Below the pieces are notes generated by a model. It did no database searches and was not told the DNA's origin. It was given only the letters and a program-made list of their open reading frames with translations. This document shows positions 1-9,171 of a stretch of 64,000 nucleotides of DNA, piece by piece; the stretch's first letter is position 1, and each line of letters begins with the position of its first letter. The translations under genes were made by a program, and so were the position numbers. Origin of the DNA: Gracilimonas halophila (GTDB lineage Bacteria; Bacteroidota; Rhodothermia; Balneolales; Balneolaceae); contig NZ_JBHULI010000024.1 in NCBI RefSeq assembly GCF_042684365.1, positions 186,001-250,000 on the forward strand. Direction: 5' to 3'.

Positions 1-67
1 GAATCTCTCAGGAAGAGGGGATAAGGACATGGGCACCATTTCAGAATACATTCGCGAAAAAGACTAA
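1..67 (+). CDS. trpB: Tryptophan synthase beta chain, C-terminal fragment
   Basis: The window opens inside a reading frame beginning at base 2 that encodes NLSGRGDKDM followed by 11 more residues and a TAA at 65-67. The SGRGDKD motif is the phosphate-binding C-terminal signature of the PLP-dependent beta subunit, which condenses indole with serine. The next gene is trpA, the usual partner. Only the last 21 residues are visible, so nothing can be said about the rest of the protein. Confidence 0.9.
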   Translation, partial: NLSGRGDKDMGTISEYIREKD

Positions 68-81
68 AGAATAGTACACGG

Positions 82-163
82 GTTATGAAGATACAGCGGA
101 TGATCACCGATTAATTAATTCCCGTGACTATCCGCTCGATCCGTATCATCCGCGTTCCATAAC
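82..163. repeat. Imperfect palindrome with 9-base ATCCG periodicity between trpB and trpA
   Basis: GTTATG (82-87) and GCGGATGAT (96-104) are mirrored by ATCATCCGC (145-153) and CATAAC (158-163). TCAC (104-107) and GTGA (124-127) pair further in, around an ATTAATTAAT core. On the right arm ATCCG recurs at 130, 139 and 148, an exact 9-base period. It fills the space between the trpB stop and the trpA start. It looks like a dispersed intergenic repeat rather than a simple terminator, because no T-run follows; effects on trpA expression are possible but inferred. Confidence 0.7.
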
Positions 164-179
164 GAAATTATTATAAATA

Positions 180-977
180 ATGAATCGAATTCAAAACGTA
201 TTTAAGAATAGAAAAGACGACCAAAAACTGATGAGTCTTTTTATAACAGCGGGATATCCTGACCTGGATTCTACTGTTGATCTCATTTTGGGATTTGAAG
301 AGAACGGAGCTGATATCATTGAGTTAGGAATGCCATTTAGTGATCCCTTGGCTGATGGCCCGACCATACAACAATCGAGTGATGTGGCCATTCAAAACGG
401 TAATACCATGAATAAGATATTTGAGATGGTAAAGGAAGTACGCAAACATTCGGAGATCCCTATTGTCCTGATGGGTTATATGAATCCGGTATTGCGATAT
501 GGCGTAGATAAGTTCACCCAAAATGCAGAGGAAGCAGGCGTGGATGGGTTGATCATTCCTGATATCCCCTTAGAAGAAGATGGTATCATCAAAGAACAGG
601 CAGAAAAGAATAATTTGAACATAGTTCATCTGGTAGCTCCGAATACTTCGGATGTTCGCATGAAGCAGGCCGATGAAAACTCTCAGGGATTTGTATATTG
701 TGTTTCCGTGACGGGAGTAACCGGTGCCCGGGATGGTGAAGAAGTATCAAAATCAGTTTCACGTTTTATAGAACGGGTTCGATCTAACATCACTCTAAAC
801 CCGGTTATGGTCGGCTTTGGTATTAAGTCACATGCCGATGCCTTGGATATCGCATCAAATGCCGATGGATTTATAGTTGGAAGTGCCTTAATTGATACCA
901 TCAAAAAACACTATCCGAATGAGGGATGGCAATCTGAGTTATTCTCCTTCGTTCACTCACTTAAATTTGGAAACTAA
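180..977 (+). CDS. trpA: Tryptophan synthase alpha chain
   Basis: This 265-residue TIM-barrel protein cleaves indole-3-glycerol phosphate to indole and glyceraldehyde 3-phosphate; indole is channelled to TrpB. The family signature ELGMPFSDPLADGP is present, with the expected catalytic Glu48 and Asp59 (equivalent to Glu49 and Asp60 of the Salmonella enzyme). Length is normal. The ATG at 180 follows an A/T-rich leader without an obvious Shine-Dalgarno sequence. It lies 112 bases after trpB, separated by a palindromic repeat, so the two are probably one transcription unit with a structured spacer. Confidence 0.97.
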   Translation: MNRIQNVFKNRKDDQKLMSLFITAGYPDLDSTVDLILGFEENGADIIELGMPFSDPLADGPTIQQSSDVAIQNGNTMNKIFEMVKEVRKHSEIPIVLMGYMNPVLRYGVDKFTQNAEEAGVDGLIIPDIPLEEDGIIKEQAEKNNLNIVHLVAPNTSDVRMKQADENSQGFVYCVSVTGVTGARDGEEVSKSVSRFIERVRSNITLNPVMVGFGIKSHADALDIASNADGFIVGSALIDTIKKHYPNEGWQSELFSFVHSLKFGN

Positions 978-986
978 TTCGTAATT

Positions 987-2090
987 ATGAAGCGCACATA
1001 TTTATCACTTATTGCATCCGTTTTTCTTTTGTTGTTTATCTCATGCGATGGAGACTATCGTCCTCTTGCTGATGGTAATACCCGGGAAGTTGTTGTTGTT
1101 ATGGATTCAACTCAATGGGAAAGCGAAACCGCAGAAGCCATTCGTGATGTATTTGGTAAATGGGTCTTGACTGTTCCTAATGGTGAACCTTATTATGACC
1201 TCAGATTCACTCGTATCCGATCTCAGGATCATCTGGAACGCATCAGAAGTCAAAAGAATATTATTTTTGCAGCACCCATTGATGAAGATTCCAATACCGG
1301 CCGACAAATACGTGGTTTTCTTGATGAAACCATTGAACAGCGGGTACGAGCAGGAGAAAGTTTTGCTTTCCCTTTTGAAGATCAATGGTATAAGGATCAA
1401 TATGCCCTCATCTTAACTTCTACTTCTGATTCTGTGTTGGCCCAGAAGATCAGAAATACTGAAAACTCACTTCTTAGCAATATGCTTGAAAAAGAGCTGG
1501 CCAGATGGGAGTACTTTGTTTATGAACGCTATGAACAAACTCAATATTCAGATTCTCTTTGGGAAAATTATGGGTATAAAGTTCGCATTCAGCATGATTA
1601 TATTAAAAATATTGATACGTTGAATTTCCATAGTTTTCGGAGATTCCTTCCCGAGAACGATCGCTGGATGTGGACCTGGCACCAAGATAATGTAGATGAC
1701 ATCTCTTTCTTAGATCAGGATTGGATCATTGCTACCAGAGATTCTCTTCAGGAGCAATTCATTAAAGGGGCCAGAGATTCGATGTATGTTCAGACATATA
1801 TTAACGATCAGGTAAGAAGGCCTATAGAAACGGAATCTTTTCAAATGGGAAGGCTTATAACATATGAAACCCGCGGAACATGGTATATGATGAACGGTTT
1901 GATGGGAGGACCATTTGTTAATTTTACCTACTACGACCCTGATACAAACCGTTTGTTTATGGTTGATTATAATCAATTTGCCCCGAGTGTACGCAAAAAA
2001 TTACCATTTGTACGTCAGTTTCGGGCTATGGGAAGAACATTTCAGTCTGATTCTACCTGGACTGTTGAACAAGAAGATCCTAATCTTTAG
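987..2090 (+). CDS. DUF4837 family lipoprotein
   Basis: A 367-residue protein with a lipoprotein signal peptide (hydrophobic residues 6-18, lipobox ending at Cys20 in LLFISC). The mature part starts with a stretch containing REVVVVMDSTQWES, typical of DUF4837, a family known mainly from Bacteroidota and relatives. No catalytic motif is recognisable and its function is unknown. It starts 9 bases after trpA, so it is probably cotranscribed with the trp genes, though no link to tryptophan is evident. It likely faces the periplasm or is anchored to a membrane through the lipid on Cys20. Confidence 0.8.
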   Translation: MKRTYLSLIASVFLLLFISCDGDYRPLADGNTREVVVVMDSTQWESETAEAIRDVFGKWVLTVPNGEPYYDLRFTRIRSQDHLERIRSQKNIIFAAPIDEDSNTGRQIRGFLDETIEQRVRAGESFAFPFEDQWYKDQYALILTSTSDSVLAQKIRNTENSLLSNMLEKELARWEYFVYERYEQTQYSDSLWENYGYKVRIQHDYIKNIDTLNFHSFRRFLPENDRWMWTWHQDNVDDISFLDQDWIIATRDSLQEQFIKGARDSMYVQTYINDQVRRPIETESFQMGRLITYETRGTWYMMNGLMGGPFVNFTYYDPDTNRLFMVDYNQFAPSVRKKLPFVRQFRAMGRTFQSDSTWTVEQEDPNL

Positions 2091-2104
2091 AAAATTAAAG
2101 TACC

Positions 2105-2887
2105 ATCAATAAAGTAGCAGAAGTATTTGGTGAGCGAGCAGAAGCCTATCACCGTGAAGCTGATATTCAGCTTAAAGTAGCAGAAGGGTTGATCTCTTCA
2201 CTTATTCCCTGGAAGGAAACCCTGCCTTCAGGACCGATCCTGGAAGTAGGTTGTGGTACAGGATTCCTGACCTCAAAACTCATTAAGGAATTCCCTGAGA
2301 GGAAGTTGATCGTAACCGATGCCTCTAGAAAGATGCTCAAATTTTGTGAAGCAGAACTTTGTAGACAAGATATTGCCACTGATAATGTAGAATTTCGCCA
2401 ACTAGATGTAAATGATTATAAAGCTGACTCAGAGGAATTTGCACTGGTGATCAGTAATTTTGTGGCACATTGGTTTAAAGATACTTCCATAGGGCTGCAG
2501 AACTTAGGAGAATCGCTACTGTACGGCGGAATTATGTTAGCGGCTTTTCCGGGAAATCATTCATTCCCAAAATGGTATGAGAATTGTCTGGAATTAGGTC
2601 TTCCTCATACTGCGAACCCATTACCTGATGTGGAGGAGGTACTTGTAAAGCTATCCATGGGGCCTATACAAATTGATTATTATGAAAATGACCTTTTTAA
2701 GGAATTCGACTCCTCTATGGATTTTTTCCGACATCTTAAAAATATTGGTGCCTCCATCAGTGTTTTGGATAAATCGATAAGTACAAAACAGTTTAAGTTA
2801 CTTACGGATCACTGGGACAGTAAAAGTGATGGAAAGGTGAAAGTGAAATGGCACATTGTATATTTGGCTGCTAAAAAAACTCAGTGA
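2105..2887 (+). CDS. BioC-like SAM-dependent methyltransferase with non-canonical start
   Basis: Class I methyltransferase: SAM-binding motif I VGCGTGFLT, then VTDAS (motif II acidic residue) and a D-V-N-D-Y acidic loop. The BioC-type N-terminus (VAEVFGERAEAYHREADIQ) is fully in frame from about 2102 but has no ATG, GTG or TTG ahead of it; a TAA lies at 2096-2098. The first ordinary start is TTG at 2189, which would remove about 28 conserved residues. I therefore extend to ATC at 2105, 14 bases after the previous stop. BioC methylates malonyl-ACP in pimelate synthesis, but no other biotin gene is nearby, so that substrate is tentative. Confidence 0.65.
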   Translation: MNKVAEVFGERAEAYHREADIQLKVAEGLISSLIPWKETLPSGPILEVGCGTGFLTSKLIKEFPERKLIVTDASRKMLKFCEAELCRQDIATDNVEFRQLDVNDYKADSEEFALVISNFVAHWFKDTSIGLQNLGESLLYGGIMLAAFPGNHSFPKWYENCLELGLPHTANPLPDVEEVLVKLSMGPIQIDYYENDLFKEFDSSMDFFRHLKNIGASISVLDKSISTKQFKLLTDHWDSKSDGKVKVKWHIVYLAAKKTQ

Positions 2888-2978
2888 CATCAGTTTTATT
2901 TAACCTATTAAAATTTCAGTTATATATTATTTGTGCTCCGGCTTTGTGTTTTCTTTAGAATAGTAGCAATTTATCAGC

Positions 2979-4004
2979 ATGACAGACATCAGAGATCGAA
3001 AAAAAGACCACGTAGAGCTTACCTTAACTGATGGTACTCAGTATGTTCAGAACACAGGTTTTGAACGTTTTAGATTTATTCATAACGCATTGCCAGAGGT
3101 GAACTTCAGTGAAGTGTCCACTGAATCGATCTTACTCGGCAGGACGTTTAGCTTTCCTTTATTCATTTCTTCCATGACAGGTGGTTATGCTGATGCCAGC
3201 CCGGTGAATGCTATTATTGCTGAATTTTGCGAACAGTATGATCTTCCTTTTGGAGTAGGGAGTCAACGAGCCATGCTGGAAGATGAAAGCCTGACTAATA
3301 CCTTTTCTGTTGTTAGAAAACATGCTCCAAACGCATTTATATGTTCTAATATTGGAGGCGCTCAACTTGTTGGAGGGCTTGAGGTTAAAATGATCAACAA
3401 AATTATAGATTCGATCAAAGCTGATGCTGTTATTGTTCATTTGAACCCCCTCCAGGAATTAATGCAACCGGAAGGAGATCGAGATTTCAAGGGTATATTA
3501 CATGGTATTGAACGGTTGGTCAAAGACACAGAAAGACCAGTTATTGTAAAAGAAACAGGTGCTGGAATTTCTGAGCATACAGCGCGGCGTTTGCTGAATG
3601 TTGGAGTTGAAGTGATTGATATTTCCGGAGCGGGGGGGACCAGCTGGGCAAAAGTTGAAAATTTCAGAAGCTCAAACAAATCAGCTGATCATCAATTTGA
3701 TGAATGGGGAATTCCTACCACTGAATGTTTACTGCAACTTAGCAAGTTAGAATGGGAACGTAGTTTTGAGATCATTGCATCCGGCGGAATTCGTTCTGCT
3801 TTTGATATGGCTAAATCATTTTGCTTGGGAGCGCATTTTTCGGCCACTGCTCAGCCGATTATCAAAGCGATCAACAAAAATGGAATAGATGAACTTGATC
3901 ACCTTTTTTCTCATTGGCAAAAAGACCTTAAGACTATTCTTACGTTGTTAGGATGTAAAAGTATAGCAGAATTGAATACTGCACACCTGCGAGAAATTTC
4001 TTAA
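2979..4004 (+). CDS. fni: Type II isopentenyl-diphosphate delta-isomerase (FMN-dependent)
   Basis: A 341-residue TIM-barrel flavoenzyme that interconverts isopentenyl and dimethylallyl diphosphate in the cytoplasm using reduced FMN. Family motifs are present: SSMTGG (64-69), GVGSQR (92-97), HLNPLQE with Gln159, a following Glu165 that binds Mg2+, Lys191 in VKETGAG, and SGAGGTSW (216-223). Length is normal. The next gene is a polyprenyl diphosphate synthase, so the pair supplies and consumes C5 units. A 91-base AT-rich gap upstream probably holds its promoter. Confidence 0.96.
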   Translation: MTDIRDRKKDHVELTLTDGTQYVQNTGFERFRFIHNALPEVNFSEVSTESILLGRTFSFPLFISSMTGGYADASPVNAIIAEFCEQYDLPFGVGSQRAMLEDESLTNTFSVVRKHAPNAFICSNIGGAQLVGGLEVKMINKIIDSIKADAVIVHLNPLQELMQPEGDRDFKGILHGIERLVKDTERPVIVKETGAGISEHTARRLLNVGVEVIDISGAGGTSWAKVENFRSSNKSADHQFDEWGIPTTECLLQLSKLEWERSFEIIASGGIRSAFDMAKSFCLGAHFSATAQPIIKAINKNGIDELDHLFSHWQKDLKTILTLLGCKSIAELNTAHLREIS

Positions 4005-4052
4005 TGCATCAGCCAATTTCCTTATATTCTTACTTCATCTACAAACAGAACA

Positions 4053-5048
4053 TTGAGTAAAACAGACCTTCAAAAAAAATTACTAAACAGGATCGAAAAG
4101 GCCCTGCAGGAACTTGATCTTCCGGGTGAACCTAAAACCCTTTATGAGCCCTATCGTTATGCTCTCTCTGTAGGAGGTAAGCGTATTCGTCCCATGTTAA
4201 CTCTTTTAGCTTGTGGGTTGTGTGAAGGTGATATTAATGATGCATTACCTGCTGCTTTGGCTGTAGAGATCTTGCATAATTTTACTCTGGTGCATGATGA
4301 TATTATGGACAGTGCGGATACCCGCAGAGGAGAACCCAGTGTTTTCAAAAAATGGAATGAGAACACAGCAATTCTTTCCGGAGATGTGATGTTTGCAGAT
4401 GCATACCGGCAGCTTGGGTATTATGCTAAGAATAAATCTTTCTCAAAAGATGAATATGCTGCTATTCATGAAGTTTTTTCAAAGGCCATAATCACCGTTT
4501 GTGAAGGACAAGCCTTAGATATGGAATTTGTTGAACGCAGACATGTGAAACACGAAGAATATATACAGATGATAGCCGGCAAAACTGCAGCATTATTAGG
4601 CGCCGCGCTTGAAATGGGGGCTATATCTGCGCACGCTTCTTCTCAAAAAAGAAGTCAACTTTATGAACTTGGATATGAAATGGGGATTGCTTTTCAGATA
4701 CAGGATGATTTCCTGGATGCTACCGCTGATCCTGAAAAATTTGGCAAAAGACCAGGTGGAGATATTTTTGAAGGAAAGAAAACATATCTTACCATACTTG
4801 CGTTAGAACGGGCAGATAAGGCACAAGCAGCATTAATACAGGATACCTTGAATACAGATGATCCTGAAGCTGAAAAGGTGGATCAAGTTTTGGATATTAT
4901 GAAATCATTGAATGTGCTTAAAGATGTATCAGAAGAAGTGGATCAGCATTATAAAAAAGCCTTTGAAGTGCTCAATAAATTTACACCCTCAGAATATCAA
5001 CAAGAGCTTGAAAAACTTCTTATCTTTCTACAGAATCGTGACCATTAA
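4053..5048 (+). CDS. Polyprenyl (short-chain isoprenyl) diphosphate synthase
   Basis: A 331-residue all-alpha trans-prenyltransferase. It carries GKRIRP (42-47), the first aspartate-rich motif DDIMD (82-86) followed by RRGEPS, and the second motif DDFLD (218-222). These bind the allylic substrate and isopentenyl diphosphate through Mg2+. Phe77, five residues before the first motif, suggests a short product, but farnesyl versus geranylgeranyl cannot be decided from sequence. The start is a TTG at 4053, with no better codon near the conserved N-terminus. It follows fni by 48 bases. Confidence 0.92.
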   Translation: MSKTDLQKKLLNRIEKALQELDLPGEPKTLYEPYRYALSVGGKRIRPMLTLLACGLCEGDINDALPAALAVEILHNFTLVHDDIMDSADTRRGEPSVFKKWNENTAILSGDVMFADAYRQLGYYAKNKSFSKDEYAAIHEVFSKAIITVCEGQALDMEFVERRHVKHEEYIQMIAGKTAALLGAALEMGAISAHASSQKRSQLYELGYEMGIAFQIQDDFLDATADPEKFGKRPGGDIFEGKKTYLTILALERADKAQAALIQDTLNTDDPEAEKVDQVLDIMKSLNVLKDVSEEVDQHYKKAFEVLNKFTPSEYQQELEKLLIFLQNRDH

Positions 5049-5067
5049 ATCAGAACAAATTTATTCA

Positions 5068-5892
5068 ATGCGTAAAAAACTTTTAGTTGTATTTAGTTTC
5101 CTGTTTCTTTTCACCGCTTGCCAAAACGATAAGCTTATTAAACGAGGAGACACTGTTGATGTAGCTTTCGGAAAGGCAATGGCGCTATATGAAGAAGAAG
5201 ATTTTAGTGAAGCTGCTGATGCTTTTGATACAGTAACCCGATTAGGCCGGGGAACAAATTATGGTCAGGAAGCACAGTATTATCTTGCAGAAAGTTACTA
5301 TAGCGGACGTCGCTACCTTTTGGCTGCATCTGAGTATGACCGATTTGTCAGTTTGTACCCTCAGGATCCAAGAAGGCAAGATGCAGAATTTAAAGCTGCT
5401 ATGAGTTATTATCATCAAAGTCCACGATATAAATTGGATCAAACCTCTACGCGCAGGGCTATAGAACGTTTTCAGTTATTCAATAATCGTTTCCCTGATT
5501 CTGAACTAGTTCCTGAAGCTGCCGATCGGATCGATGAATTAAGAAATAAATTAGCTCGTAAATCTTATGAAGCTGCACAGTTTTATGTAAGAACTGACCG
5601 GTACAGGGCGGCAAACATCTATTTTGATGAGACAATAGATCAGTATCCTGAAACAGAGTGGGCAGAGAGATCATTAGTAGATCAGATTCAGACATATATT
5701 ACCTATGCTGACAACAGTATCATTGCCCGTCAGGCAGAGCGATATTCAAGCGCTATTGAAACCTATGAAAAATTCCTTCAGCTTTTTCCGGATAGTGAGT
5801 ATAGAAGTGAAGTAGAAAGTCTGCATGATGAAGCACAACAAAAGCTTGCAGAAGTACCCACACCAAAAGTTTCAGAAACCTCTCAGAGTTAA
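5068..5892 (+). CDS. bamD: Outer membrane assembly lipoprotein BamD
   Basis: A 274-residue TPR lipoprotein of the BAM complex, which inserts beta-barrel proteins into the outer membrane. The ATG at 5068 gives a clean lipoprotein signal (MRKKLLVVFSFLFLFTAC, lipid on Cys18). The open frame runs upstream to 4912 but that extension lies inside the preceding gene. TPR-like helical repeats follow: EEDFSEAADAFDTV, then SGRRYLLAASEYDRF and later ones. The start is 19 bases after the prenyltransferase stop, and the stop overlaps nadD by one base, indicating an operon. Confidence 0.93.
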   Translation: MRKKLLVVFSFLFLFTACQNDKLIKRGDTVDVAFGKAMALYEEEDFSEAADAFDTVTRLGRGTNYGQEAQYYLAESYYSGRRYLLAASEYDRFVSLYPQDPRRQDAEFKAAMSYYHQSPRYKLDQTSTRRAIERFQLFNNRFPDSELVPEAADRIDELRNKLARKSYEAAQFYVRTDRYRAANIYFDETIDQYPETEWAERSLVDQIQTYITYADNSIIARQAERYSSAIETYEKFLQLFPDSEYRSEVESLHDEAQQKLAEVPTPKVSETSQS

Positions 5893-6476
5893 TGACTCAT
5901 CGTGTGGGATTATTTGGAGGAACTTTTGATCCTGTACATAATGGTCATATTTCCATTGCTCAGTCATTCATTGATTCGAGTATTATTGATGAGTTATGGG
6001 TTTTGTTAACCCCTTTCCCGCCACATAAGCAAGAAAAATCGACAACATCTTACCAAACCAGACTCGATATGCTGGAGGTTGCTTTTTCAGGTATGGAAAA
6101 AGTTAAGATCAATACTGTTGAAAATAGCTTGCCAAAACCTTCCTATAGTATTCAAACCATCAGGCATCTGAAAAAGGAATATCCTGATACTACCTTTTTT
6201 TATTGTTTGGGAGAGGATAGCCTTGCTAAATTTCATACCTGGAAATTTTATGATAAAATACTGGAAGAATGTGAGTTGTTGGTAGCTCAGCGTCCCGGTG
6301 TTTCACATGATGAAACTGAGGATGATATCCTGTCTCAAACTCATTTCGTATCACATACCCCACTTGATATTTCATCTTCTGATATTCGGAGTGAAGCAAA
6401 AAAGAAGACGTCCATTAGGGAAGAGGTTCCTGAAGAGGTAGCATTAATTATTGAAAATGAGCAGTTATATAGCTAA
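5892..6476 (+). CDS. nadD: Nicotinate-nucleotide adenylyltransferase
   Basis: A 194-residue nucleotidyltransferase that adenylates nicotinate mononucleotide to deamido-NAD in NAD synthesis. The nucleotide-binding signature GGTFDPVHNGH lies at 9-19 and the C-terminal ISSSDIR matches the family SSTxIR motif. Its ATG shares one base with the bamD stop (TAATG), implying translational coupling. Length is usual for the family. Confidence 0.95.
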   Translation: MTHRVGLFGGTFDPVHNGHISIAQSFIDSSIIDELWVLLTPFPPHKQEKSTTSYQTRLDMLEVAFSGMEKVKINTVENSLPKPSYSIQTIRHLKKEYPDTTFFYCLGEDSLAKFHTWKFYDKILEECELLVAQRPGVSHDETEDDILSQTHFVSHTPLDISSSDIRSEAKKKTSIREEVPEEVALIIENEQLYS

Positions 6477-6505
6477 CTACTGCTACCCAATAATTATAGA
6501 AAAGA

Positions 6506-7525
6506 ATGAATTTTACACGTAAGGATTTTCTTAGAACTACGGCTTTAGCTTCACTTGCCGGAATGACGATTAGCGGTACGGCCTGTAATACAAACTTACC
6601 GGTAAAGGGTAAGATAAAACCAAAGGCATTAAAGGAAGGCGATACTTTAGGATTAATTGCTCCAGCCAGTCCCATTTACGAAGAATCAGTATTTGATGAA
6701 ATGCTCATTAATCTCACTGATCTGGGTTTCGAACTCAAACTGGGAAAGCATGTCCGTAATCGAAATGGCTATCTGGCCGGCACAGATCAAGAACGGTTAG
6801 AAGATCTAATGAATATGTTTAAAGACCCAAAAGTTGATGGGATAATGTGCATAAGAGGAGGGTGGGGATGCAACCGTATTTTACCTTATATAGATTATGA
6901 TGTAATCAGGTCTAACCCAAAGGTGTTCTGTGGATTCAGTGACATTACTTCCCTGCATATGGCTTTTTATGAGAGGAGTGATCTGTATACTTTTCATGGT
7001 CCGGTAGGTAAATCAGTATGGAATTCGTTCACTACTGATTCTTTCAAAAGTATTATTTGGAATGGAGAAGAAGTAGAATACATGATTCCGGATAACTCTA
7101 AAGACCAGTTTACGATTACTCCAGGAACTGCAGAAGGAAGATTGATCGGGGGGAATTTATCCGTATTGGTTTCTATGATAGGATCAGAATACCTGCCGTC
7201 ATTTGAAGGAGCTATTCTATTTCTGGAGGATATCGGAGAAAGTGTCTATCGAATCGACCGGATGCTAACCCAATTGAAACTCGCCGGAGTCCTTGATCAA
7301 TTATCCGGATTTGTATTTGGGAAATGTACAGAATGCTCGGCCGGTAATAACAGTCTTACTTTAGAACAGGTGTTTGAAGATCATATCAGTCCATTGAATA
7401 TTCCTGCGTTCTATGGTGCAATGATAAGTCATGAGGATGATAATGTGACCATCCCTTTTGGAATTTCAGGGACAATAGATGCAGCCACCCAAATAATAAG
7501 AATCAATGATTCGGCTGTGGTTTAG
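6506..7525 (+). CDS. LD-carboxypeptidase, peptidase S66 family, exported
   Basis: A 339-residue serine peptidase of the muramoyltetrapeptide carboxypeptidase family, which removes the terminal D-Ala from murein tetrapeptides during peptidoglycan recycling. The putative nucleophile is Ser145 in CGFSDITS; the catalytic Glu/His region is in the C-terminal half (GAMISHEDD). The N-terminus FTRKDFLRTTALASLAG resembles a twin-arginine-type signal, with only one Arg, and SGTAC ending at Cys27 could be a lipobox. That implies export, unlike the cytoplasmic E. coli LdcA. It ends one base from the convergent gene on the minus strand. Confidence 0.88.
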   Translation: MNFTRKDFLRTTALASLAGMTISGTACNTNLPVKGKIKPKALKEGDTLGLIAPASPIYEESVFDEMLINLTDLGFELKLGKHVRNRNGYLAGTDQERLEDLMNMFKDPKVDGIMCIRGGWGCNRILPYIDYDVIRSNPKVFCGFSDITSLHMAFYERSDLYTFHGPVGKSVWNSFTTDSFKSIIWNGEEVEYMIPDNSKDQFTITPGTAEGRLIGGNLSVLVSMIGSEYLPSFEGAILFLEDIGESVYRIDRMLTQLKLAGVLDQLSGFVFGKCTECSAGNNSLTLEQVFEDHISPLNIPAFYGAMISHEDDNVTIPFGISGTIDAATQIIRINDSAVV

Positions 7526-7526
7526 T

Positions 7527-8603
7527 TCATTTGGGGCGTTCAGTACCTGATAAATGATCGATCACCCTGCCTTCTAGTGTCTTATAGGACTGCATCAGAT
7601 CAGCAGTAAGGCACGAATGAATAGGGAATATCTGTATGGCTTCACCGATCTCGATCTCCTTATAAACCTGTGGACTGCACTGAATGATGCCATGCTCCTG
7701 GGATAGACTACTGATATACGTCTCTTTTGAAAGGTGTTTTAGACGAGGCTCCCCAAAACTCTTCATTCCATTGACTTGCACAAAATCTTTTGAGAAATGA
7801 ACTGCCCCACCATGTATAAGCACTTGGTTTCTATTCTCAAATTTCTCAATAACGGGACATTCCATGTGCACAGCGATCTCATTGGGTGTACATGAACCTA
7901 TTTCAACCTGCATCCAGTCGTAAAAGACAAAGTTACCTGGACTGACCTGATCAGCTGGCCCAAAATCTTCTAACACACTGCAGGAGGGGGTGTCTCCAAA
8001 ACAAATAGGGAGTTCCGGAAAATGCTTCTTTAAATCACTCAGCTTATTTAAAGCTGCAGACGCAGTCTCTTCAACTTCTTCCTTGGATCTAGATTTATAG
8101 GTATGACCTGCATGACAATAAAATCCTGCAGGGTAAAAGTGTTTTGAATTATGAATCTCAGTAAGTACTGATCGTATACGGTTGATGTTACTAATCGGTA
8201 GGCCGCTTCGGCCGTAATCAGGGTCAATTTCTATATACAGGCCAAGTTCCTGATTAAGGTCCTGATCTAATTTCCGTATAACCTCTTCTGAAATAACCAG
8301 CGTTTTAAGGTCACATTTGGAAGCAATATCATCATAATCATTAATAGCTAATGCATTGGCAGGGAATGCAATAGTGATATCATCCCATCCATCATTTAGA
8401 AAGTATTTTGCCATTTTAACTGAAGAAACGGTAATACCGGAAACATCAAATTCACGAAAGATCCTTCCAATTTCTTTTGATTGATGGGTCTTAAAATGTG
8501 GTCGAAATTCAACATTACATTTCCTGGCTTTATCAGCCATGGCTGCAATGTTGTTTTTGACGATTTCAAGGTCCACAAAAAGGGTGGGATAGATAGAGCT
8601 CAT
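7527..8603 (-). CDS. D-threonine aldolase / D-serine dehydratase-like PLP enzyme
   Basis: A 358-residue fold-type III (alanine-racemase-fold) PLP enzyme. RPHFKTH, with the PLP lysine at Lys38, is the hallmark of the D-threonine aldolase/DSD1 group. Near the C-terminus, PIHSCLTADL supplies the His and Cys expected to bind the divalent metal. Family members cleave D-3-hydroxy amino acids to glycine and an aldehyde, or dehydrate D-serine; sequence alone does not choose between them. The ATG at 8603 lies 11 bases after the stop of the barrel protein upstream, so they may be cotranscribed. Confidence 0.85.
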   Translation of the reverse strand: MSSIYPTLFVDLEIVKNNIAAMADKARKCNVEFRPHFKTHQSKEIGRIFREFDVSGITVSSVKMAKYFLNDGWDDITIAFPANALAINDYDDIASKCDLKTLVISEEVIRKLDQDLNQELGLYIEIDPDYGRSGLPISNINRIRSVLTEIHNSKHFYPAGFYCHAGHTYKSRSKEEVEETASAALNKLSDLKKHFPELPICFGDTPSCSVLEDFGPADQVSPGNFVFYDWMQVEIGSCTPNEIAVHMECPVIEKFENRNQVLIHGGAVHFSKDFVQVNGMKSFGEPRLKHLSKETYISSLSQEHGIIQCSPQVYKEIEIGEAIQIFPIHSCLTADLMQSYKTLEGRVIDHLSGTERPK

Positions 8604-8614
8604 GTTTACTGTTC

Positions 8615-9148
8615 TTAAAATATATATCCTATTGAAAATCCAATATGAGGGTAAAATTCATCGCCCGACAAAATTGGAGTGAAAGCTAAACGAAGTGTAA
8701 TATTTTCTTTAAAAGGGATGATCCTGTACCCGATAGTACCTGTGAAAGCAGGGTAAGTAGGTAGTCCCGGGCGAATATTTCTGTCGGTAACTGAAAAAAC
8801 CATTCCTAATCCTGTTTCTAACCGATGTAATCCTGTTCCGAAATAATAATTACCCATTCCAATTAAGAGAAAGCTTTGAGAAGACCGATCATTGTTCTTC
8901 GGTAATTCTTTATCATTGATCGTAAGATCAAAATAAGGGGTGATTCCAACTCTGAATCCAATATTGTTCTTATTTATCACATCATAATTAAGAGAGTAAG
9001 AATAGGCATTTCCAAGAATATCTATATACAAGGAATGAACAGGGAGTGATCGTTCTTTTTTCTGTTCTTTAGGCTCAAACACGATCTGTGAATAGGTAGC
9101 GGTTTGAATGCCGAAAAGTATTGATATGATCAATAATCCTAATTTCAT
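8615..9148 (-). CDS. Small outer-membrane beta-barrel-like protein, unknown function
   Basis: A 177-residue protein with a Sec signal peptide (about residues 1-20, ending TYSQ) and alternating hydrophobic/polar strands, finishing with GFSIGYIF; a terminal Phe is typical of outer-membrane barrels. I do not recognise a named family. It lies between the e(P4) phosphatase (23 bases upstream) and the PLP enzyme, all on the minus strand. Localisation in the outer membrane is inferred from the signal and strand pattern. Confidence 0.6.
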   Translation of the reverse strand: MKLGLLIISILFGIQTATYSQIVFEPKEQKKERSLPVHSLYIDILGNAYSYSLNYDVINKNNIGFRVGITPYFDLTINDKELPKNNDRSSQSFLLIGMGNYYFGTGLHRLETGLGMVFSVTDRNIRPGLPTYPAFTGTIGYRIIPFKENITLRLAFTPILSGDEFYPHIGFSIGYIF

Positions 9149-9171
9149 ACCTATATAAATGAGAGTTTCTG

